Of a stretch of DNA of 64,000 nt, positions 59,186-64,000 are shown piece by piece. The position numbers were made by a program, and so were the translations under genes. The notes beneath the pieces were generated by a model. That model did no database searches, was not told the origin of the DNA, and saw only the letters and a list, made by a program, of their open reading frames with translations. Source of the DNA: Lachnospiraceae bacterium RM5 (lineage in GTDB: Bacteria > Bacillota > Clostridia > Lachnospirales > Lachnospiraceae). Location of the stretch: contig FOFK01000005.1 in NCBI GenBank assembly GCA_900110975.1, positions 71,595-135,594 of the forward strand, written 5' to 3'. Each line of letters begins with the position of its first letter. The first letter of the stretch is position 1.

Positions 59186-59562
59186 ATTCCAATATTTATC
59201 TGGGTAAATGTGCCTTTTTTTTCAATTTTAGTAATCTTTGCCTTTAATAACTTACCTGCATCCATAAGCCTGGCAAAAATTATATTATCTTTTTCCGGCA
59301 CGTACCCTATCTTCTTACCATCTTCATTTAAAATAATAATTGCATTCGTATCAAATTTATTATTTTCACGCTGCAAAGACAAAACATCAGAAACTTTTAT
59401 TTTATCTAAAACAGTCACATCCTCCAAATGGGATGTACCTGCAACATAAGAATCAAAAAGATGAATTTCATTAATAAGCGGTTTTATAATATCTCCAAGC
59501 TCATGCCCCTGCACAAGAGCCACCAAATCATTTTTATTATTTTCCATTAAATCATTAGACAT
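59167..59562 (-). CDS. HIRAN-domain protein
   Basis: 131 residues from the ATG at 59562, set by AAAGGA seven bases upstream. After a helical N-terminus comes a HIRAN domain: HLFDSYVAGTSH, LSLQRENNKFDTNAIIILN, KIGYVPEKDN and MDAGKLLKAKITKI. HIRAN domains bind single-stranded 3' DNA ends in eukaryotic HLTF; stand-alone bacterial copies are poorly understood. It faces the RT gene tail to tail, and their coding ends overlap by 19 bases. Confidence 0.87.
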   Translation of the reverse strand: MSNDLMENNKNDLVALVQGHELGDIIKPLINEIHLFDSYVAGTSHLEDVTVLDKIKVSDVLSLQRENNKFDTNAIIILNEDGKKIGYVPEKDNIIFARLMDAGKLLKAKITKIEKKGTFTQINIGIYLVDL

Positions 59563-59678
59563 AACTTTTTCCTTTCCAACACCTCTAATGCAACTAAAAT
59601 GCATTCTTAAATATACCTTTAAATACATTTATGAATACACTTATAAATGCACTGTTTAAAGAATTCTTAAACATATTC

Positions 59679-60467
59679 TTAAAGAAAACTCTTTAACATT
59701 TCATCCAGTTTTTTCACATATCCCTTATATTTATAATATTCTTTTTGAAGTTCTTCTTTTTTCTTCTTAATTTTCTCCTCATTTTCTAATATAAATTTAT
59801 ATAAATATGGATTATTACTTTTAATTGTTTTTATTTCTTCCTCAACTTCTTCGATTTTCTTCTCAACATCAACAATATCAGCATCCGGCATCTCAAAATC
59901 AAGGCTTTTTAAAAGAAAATTTATAAGCACTTCTAATTCTTCCATAGTCTTAAGATCATTACAATCATAGGCAAAAATCAATCTCTGCCATAAATCCTTC
60001 AAATCTTCATTTTCATTAGTTAAAGGATTAATATCCGGATGAATCTTCTTTACAAGCCCGTGATAAATCCGCTTAATCTTAAGCAAATCATATTTATTTA
60101 AAGCCTTAGCACCTTTTGCATCTTCATTTTCCATTGTCATTTGTGCAAGTTGCTTTTGATATCCTTCCATTTTCTTCAAAAGATAATCCTCTAAACCATC
60201 TTTATCTACAGTTTTACCTTTATTTTTCATTAAAAGAATGTATTCTATAGCTTTTTTCTTTTCAATACTTTTTATTTTCATCTTAAAATTTTTAAGGATA
60301 ATATCACCAAATTCCCTTATATATGCCTGATTACTTAAAAAAGCTTCTTTCTTCACCTCATCTTTAACGATAAGAAGATGCTCATATTTTGCATAAAAAG
60401 GATTTTTAGTTTTTTTTATATTTTTATTATCATCTACATTCTCAACTTTTATAATCTCATTACCCAT
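59679..60467 (-). CDS. J-domain (DnaJ-like) protein
   Basis: 262 residues. A central J-domain-like segment, LLKIKRIYHGLVKKIHPDIN (about 128-147), carries the essential HPD, so it probably stimulates DnaK. Flanking regions are charged helices, and the C-terminal 60 residues form a lysine/glutamate coiled-coil. It has no zinc or Gly/Phe region. It starts directly after the stop of the TPR-like gene. The client is unknown. Confidence 0.8.
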   Translation of the reverse strand: MGNEIIKVENVDDNKNIKKTKNPFYAKYEHLLIVKDEVKKEAFLSNQAYIREFGDIILKNFKMKIKSIEKKKAIEYILLMKNKGKTVDKDGLEDYLLKKMEGYQKQLAQMTMENEDAKGAKALNKYDLLKIKRIYHGLVKKIHPDINPLTNENEDLKDLWQRLIFAYDCNDLKTMEELEVLINFLLKSLDFEMPDADIVDVEKKIEEVEEEIKTIKSNNPYLYKFILENEEKIKKKKEELQKEYYKYKGYVKKLDEMLKSFL

Positions 60468-61346
60468 TTATTCAACCTCAAAACCATATAAATCATTATA
60501 AATCGCCGTTAATTTCAGATTGTCAATAGAAGCATCCTTAAAAAAATCATCCCTATTATGAAACCACTTCCCCTCAAAACAGACATTACATTCCTTTCCT
60601 TCCATGGAAGAAAAAAGCTTATATTCCTCATTTTCATAATAAAACTTAATCTTATGAGGCGTCTTTAAAAGATAATAAAGATCAAAAAAATCAAAGTAAT
60701 CTTCATCAAATTCAATTAGTTCATATAAATCATCAACCAGCCATTTCATCATATTAAGATTGCCAAAAAACGCATTAAATCTGATTCTCTGAGCCAAAAA
60801 ATCCTTTGCATAAAGATATAATCTTACAGCTTCTTCATTTTCGCCCTGTGATTTTCTTATCCTGGCAAGCCTGGTAAATACTTCAGGAACCGGATCAAAA
60901 ACATTATTCATATCCTTTACCTTAGGATATAATTCTATAATCATCTCTTCGTATTTCTGCTGATTCTTTTCAACATAATATCCATTTTTATACATATCAG
61001 CAATTTTATATGTGGATACCAGATCTCCTTTATCCATAAGCCTTGAAAAATATTCAAATGCCTTTTTAAAATCCCTCTTACCGGTTCTGCCATAATACCA
61101 GATATATCCAAGACATTCATAAGCAGGATCATAATCCAGACTCGCTGCCATCTCATAATATTTTAATGCAAGATCAAAACGTTTCATTTCATAATAATAC
61201 CCACCAAGATAAAGCATATCTGCAGGATTATTTTTTAATTTAATAAGAAAATCCATAGCTTCAATGAAAATAAATACCTCATCATCCGAAGGACACCTGT
61301 TCTCATCAAATTTCTTTACAATATTTCTTGCTTCTTTTTCAGTCAT
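60468..61346 (-). CDS. TPR/Sel1-like repeat protein
   Basis: 292 residues from the ATG at 61346 (GGGGGTG upstream; an earlier in-frame ATG at 61382 is less likely). Helical repeats: MLYLGGYYYEMKRFDLALKY, YECLGYIWYYGRTGKRDFKK and TYKIADMYKNGYYVEKN resemble Sel1/TPR repeats in about residues 45-160. The C-terminal part is not recognised. Adaptor function is likely; it is co-transcribed with the J-domain gene. Confidence 0.78.
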   Translation of the reverse strand: MTEKEARNIVKKFDENRCPSDDEVFIFIEAMDFLIKLKNNPADMLYLGGYYYEMKRFDLALKYYEMAASLDYDPAYECLGYIWYYGRTGKRDFKKAFEYFSRLMDKGDLVSTYKIADMYKNGYYVEKNQQKYEEMIIELYPKVKDMNNVFDPVPEVFTRLARIRKSQGENEEAVRLYLYAKDFLAQRIRFNAFFGNLNMMKWLVDDLYELIEFDEDYFDFFDLYYLLKTPHKIKFYYENEEYKLFSSMEGKECNVCFEGKWFHNRDDFFKDASIDNLKLTAIYNDLYGFEVE

Positions 61347-61492
61347 AAAAACACCCCCATATAAAAAAATTTCACGTTTCAAAATATCTATAATCTATTT
61401 TACAACTATAAAAAAATAATTACAACCCCTTAAATTACTGGTGTTCTATAAATCTTACAGCAACAACTTTTTGATAACAACAAAATAAATAG

Positions 61493-61521
61493 TTGCATTT
61501 TTATTCTTTATGTTATATTAT
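61493..61521 (+). promoter_or_regulatory. promoter of the Rpn-type gene
   Basis: TTGCAT (61493-61498), 17 bases, TATTAT (61516-61521), with TG upstream in the spacer. About 40 bases before the start codon. Confidence 0.5.
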
Positions 61522-61560
61522 AAGACTAGTATAAAAATTAATAAGAGGGGGTTAAATAAC

Positions 61561-62457
61561 ATGACTATTTCAAAAAAAAATTTAACAACAAACATTTCAA
61601 ACAATCTAAAAAAATATGACGATCTTGAATTTACTGATGATTTTGCATTCTGCAAGATTCTTGAAAATAATTCTGATATCTGTAAAGAAATATTGGAGTT
61701 AATTTTAGGTTTCAAAATCAAAAAAATTAATGTATTATATAAGCAGAAGACAATCGATGAAGTGCCGGATATTCACGGTGTAAGGCTTGATGTCTATGTT
61801 GAAGACGACAAAGAAAAAATATATGATATCGAAATGCAGACTGAAATCAAATCAAACATTCCTAAGCGCAGCAGATTTTATCAAAGCATTATAGACACAA
61901 ATATTTTAGAAAAAAGCATTGATTACAACAAACTAAATGATTCATATATTATTTTCATCTGCAAGAATGATTTATTCGGCGAGAATCTGCCAATCTATTC
62001 ATTTCAAAACAGATGCGATGAATTAAACAGATTATGTCTTAAAGATGGTGCAAAAAAAATCATTGTAAATGCAAGTGGAAACAGAAACAATCTTTCTAAA
62101 GAGACAAATGATTTTTTAGATTATCTTCTCGGCAAATACGATTCAAGCCACAATAATTCATTTATCGATAAAATTGAGAATAAAATGTCTTTACTTAAAA
62201 TGTCAAAGGAATGGAGGCATGAATATATGATCGAATGTTTAAAATATCAGGATATGAAAATCAAAGGCGAAGAGATTGGCGAACAGCGTGGCATTGAGAT
62301 TGGCGAACAGCGTGGCCTTAATCAGGGTCTTGCTGCCCTCATCTCATCACTAAAAAGCCTTAACTATTCTATTGACGAGATTTCTGACATTATAAAGAAA
62401 AATGAAACCTATAAAAATACAACAAAAGAAGAGATCACAGAAATCTATAACCAATAA
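61561..62457 (+). CDS. Rpn/PD-(D/E)XK nuclease family protein
   Basis: 298 residues from the ATG at 61561, preceded by GAGGGGG. The N-terminal domain is the PD-(D/E)XK transposase-like fold of Rpn proteins: FTDDFAFCKILEN, then catalytic residues in VRLDVYVED and YDIEMQ (D...E-x-Q). Rpn proteins are DNA endonucleases that raise RecA-independent recombination; in these families copies are often numerous. The C-terminus has the usual GEQRG helix repeats (exact 21-base DNA repeat at 62272 and 62296). A terminator follows. No inverted repeats of a transposon flank it. Confidence 0.9.
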   Translation: MTISKKNLTTNISNNLKKYDDLEFTDDFAFCKILENNSDICKEILELILGFKIKKINVLYKQKTIDEVPDIHGVRLDVYVEDDKEKIYDIEMQTEIKSNIPKRSRFYQSIIDTNILEKSIDYNKLNDSYIIFICKNDLFGENLPIYSFQNRCDELNRLCLKDGAKKIIVNASGNRNNLSKETNDFLDYLLGKYDSSHNNSFIDKIENKMSLLKMSKEWRHEYMIECLKYQDMKIKGEEIGEQRGIEIGEQRGLNQGLAALISSLKSLNYSIDEISDIIKKNETYKNTTKEEITEIYNQ

Positions 62458-62504
62458 GTTACAATTATCACGTCTATACAAATATTTTTTATACTTACAA
62501 CAAT

Positions 62505-62536
62505 AAAGGGACTTGATATCAAGTCCCTTTTCTTTT
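62505..62536 (+). terminator. terminator after the Rpn-type gene
   Basis: AAAGGGACTTGAT (62505-62517) is directly followed by its reverse complement ATCAAGTCCCTTT (62518-62530), then TCTTTTT. A strong hairpin 48 bases past the stop; it may also serve the convergent Dabb gene. Confidence 0.9.
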
Positions 62537-62583
62537 TATATTTATGTTTATCTGTAACTGCAACATATATAACACTCAGTATT

Positions 62584-62889
62584 TTAATCAACAACATAAT
62601 CCATACAAACTCTTAATTTTGTATTTGGTCTTACCGCACCGTCAGCAACTGCAACATGTTCAGGATGTATAGCATATCCTTTAAGCGATGCCTCATCTTC
62701 AAACAATGAATCAAGCATTACATCTGCATTAGACGAATCCAAACAATCAATCTGTACATTAATATCTAAAAGACCTGGTATTTTCCCCTTAAGCCCTTCA
62801 AGACCATTTTTAATACTCTCTTTTACAACTTTCTTTTCTTCTTCTTTTAGCACATCCTTAAGCTGCCATAAAATAACATGCTTTACCAT
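62584..62889 (-). CDS. Dabb family (stress-responsive alpha/beta barrel) protein
   Basis: 101 residues, full length for the family: MVKHVILWQLKD start, LEGLKGKIPGLLDINVQID, YAIHPEHVAV and a final RVCMDYVV strand. Dabb proteins form small dimeric barrels; the substrate is unknown here. Confidence 0.9.
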   Translation of the reverse strand: MVKHVILWQLKDVLKEEEKKVVKESIKNGLEGLKGKIPGLLDINVQIDCLDSSNADVMLDSLFEDEASLKGYAIHPEHVAVADGAVRPNTKLRVCMDYVVD

Positions 62890-63008
62890 TTTATTTTTCC
62901 CTTCTCTATAAAATATTTTTAAATATTATATCATAAATTATGAATAAATTTTAGGTTTCAAACTCCAAAAAATTATACCTTAAATATTCTATTGATGAAA
63001 TATTAGAT

Positions 63009-64000
63009 TTAATCTTTCTTCTTCACGCGAACCACAACAACAATAACAACCACCAAAACAACAATTATCAAGAGCCATATAAAAATACACAATCCCAAAG
63101 GCTGAGGACAGAAATGACAAATACTGCACTCGCTCTTTTCTTCTTTCTTTTCACTCTTAGTCTTATCATTTTTTACATCTTTAGAATCTTTACCAGTATC
63201 GCTATTTACCCCAACTTCCTTACTATCAAAGGAAATTACGTCTGACCAGTCAGAATAAATATCCTCTTCATCCGGCTGATAGCAATAATAACGAACACGA
63301 AGCTCAATTACTTCACCTTCATCAATACCAGGACGCGAGTCATTTATCAGGTTAATAAGCGGACACTCCATCTCTCCTGCTTTTATTTCAAAATCAGCAT
63401 TAGCCATTCCTGTCCATTCATCATCACCCTTAACTCTAGCTTCCGTTTCAACTCTGATAGTTCCACCCATAGCCTCAACCTTCGAAGCCTTTTCCATAAG
63501 GTCATCCGGTACAGTAAGAGTATATGCGACAATCGGATTATCATTAAATTCCTTATCAGTCATACGAAGATCAGAAATAACCGGTGCCTCTAAATCACCC
63601 TCTTTAATCTTTTCAATTTTTTCCGCATCCTTACCTACACTTGTAGTATCCGACCAGTCAGAATAATAAAATGTCTCAGATACTCCTTCATCTGTATCAT
63701 TGCGCGTCGTAACAACAAAACGCATACGGAAATACACTGTATGCTTAGTATAATCAATATACAACGAGCCATCCCCATCATCATATTTGTACTCATACTG
63801 ATCAGGATTCATTTCATCCTTAAGTCCCGGTGTCATTGTATCAGGATTACCATTTAAAGCATCCTCGCTGACATACCTTGTAACCCAGTGTGTATTTACA
63901 GTTTCTGTTGCATTACCAATCCATGCATCAACCAAGTCCCATTCACCAACGCGGATTCTATATTCCTCATCATAACCAAATCCATAGGTCCCTTTCCAGA
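63009..64000 (-). CDS. C-terminal part of a membrane-anchored surface protein with FN3-like modules
   Basis: The frame is open to the window edge, so at least 330 residues are present and the N-terminus is missing. An in-frame TTG at 63935 is not a start, since coding continues upstream (GTYGFGYDEEYRIRVGEWD). Two beta-rich modules each end in YSDWSD (FYYSDWSDTTS and IYSDWSDVIS), reminiscent of the WSxWS box of FN3 domains. The C-terminus has a Lys/Glu linker, a cysteine cluster (CSICHFCPQPLGLC), one membrane span and a basic tail VRVKKKD. Exterior location with C-terminal anchoring is inferred. Confidence 0.75.
   Translation of the reverse strand, partial: WKGTYGFGYDEEYRIRVGEWDLVDAWIGNATETVNTHWVTRYVSEDALNGNPDTMTPGLKDEMNPDQYEYKYDDGDGSLYIDYTKHTVYFRMRFVVTTRNDTDEGVSETFYYSDWSDTTSVGKDAEKIEKIKEGDLEAPVISDLRMTDKEFNDNPIVAYTLTVPDDLMEKASKVEAMGGTIRVETEARVKGDDEWTGMANADFEIKAGEMECPLINLINDSRPGIDEGEVIELRVRYYCYQPDEEDIYSDWSDVISFDSKEVGVNSDTGKDSKDVKNDKTKSEKKEEKSECSICHFCPQPLGLCIFIWLLIIVVLVVVIVVVVRVKKKD

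Noticed and set aside
59563-59678. Imperfect A/T-rich repeats (AAATACATTTATGAATACAC-like) before the HIRAN gene
   Set aside because: Copies are irregular in length and sequence and could arise from base composition alone.
61561-62457. Insertion sequence around the Rpn-type gene
   Set aside because: No terminal inverted repeats or target duplications were seen; the gene has its own promoter and terminator.

Overview
The window looks like chromosomal DNA of a low-GC member of the Clostridia, most likely a Lachnospiraceae gut bacterium. The evidence is strong A+T bias by eye, AGGAGG-type ribosome binding sites, a perfect CIRCE element before hrcA-grpE-dnaK-dnaJ, an IreB-RuvX-DUF1292...TrmR-TrhP order like Bacillus yrzL-yrrK-yrzB-yrrL-yrrM-yrrN, and a Gram-positive-style type IV pilus operon without a secretin. 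Nearly everything between 11 and 56 kb is read from the minus strand.

Layout. 0-1.9 kb: divergent argC (partial) and argG with ArgR-like operators. 1.97-2.16 kb: three 74-bp hairpin repeats. 2.3-6.2 kb: a GT2 glycosyltransferase and a GtrA-YfhO fusion that together look like a complete CsbB/GtcA/YfhO-type cell-envelope glycosylation system. 6.3-8.7 kb: a glycogen-debranching-like protein that has lost catalytic residues and is fused to Maf. 8.7-10.9 kb: an ABC-F protein between two multi-arm palindromes. 11-16 kb: comM-dprA-topA, where comM and dprA appear to lack canonical start codons. 16.4-36.7 kb: type IV pilus operon (PilB, PilT, PilC, two major-type pilins, prepilin peptidase, PilM-PilN fusion, PilO, minor pilins, a large PilX-like protein and a 2215-residue surface protein). 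36.9-44.3 kb: tRNA-modification, RNase J and cell-division housekeeping operon. 44.5 kb: an HPr-like gene on the plus strand. 44.9-51.4 kb: thiI, a cysteine desulfurase, rsmE, prmA and glgX. 51.5-56.5 kb: heat-shock operon.

The accessory part is 56.7-62.5 kb. Six 64-bp hairpin repeats are followed by a small unknown protein, a highly structured intergenic sequence closed by a perfect 14-bp stem, and a stand-alone 398-residue reverse transcriptase. A HIRAN-domain gene runs into it tail to tail, followed by a J-domain gene, a TPR/Sel1-like gene and an Rpn-type PD-(D/E)XK nuclease gene. The structured-RNA-plus-solo-RT arrangement resembles retron and DRT defence loci in layout, but the RT lacks the retron signatures I know. 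This is the best candidate for an undescribed system. The window ends inside a membrane-anchored surface protein with two FN3-like modules.

All family names come from motif recognition by eye. No database search, alignment program or RNA folding was run.
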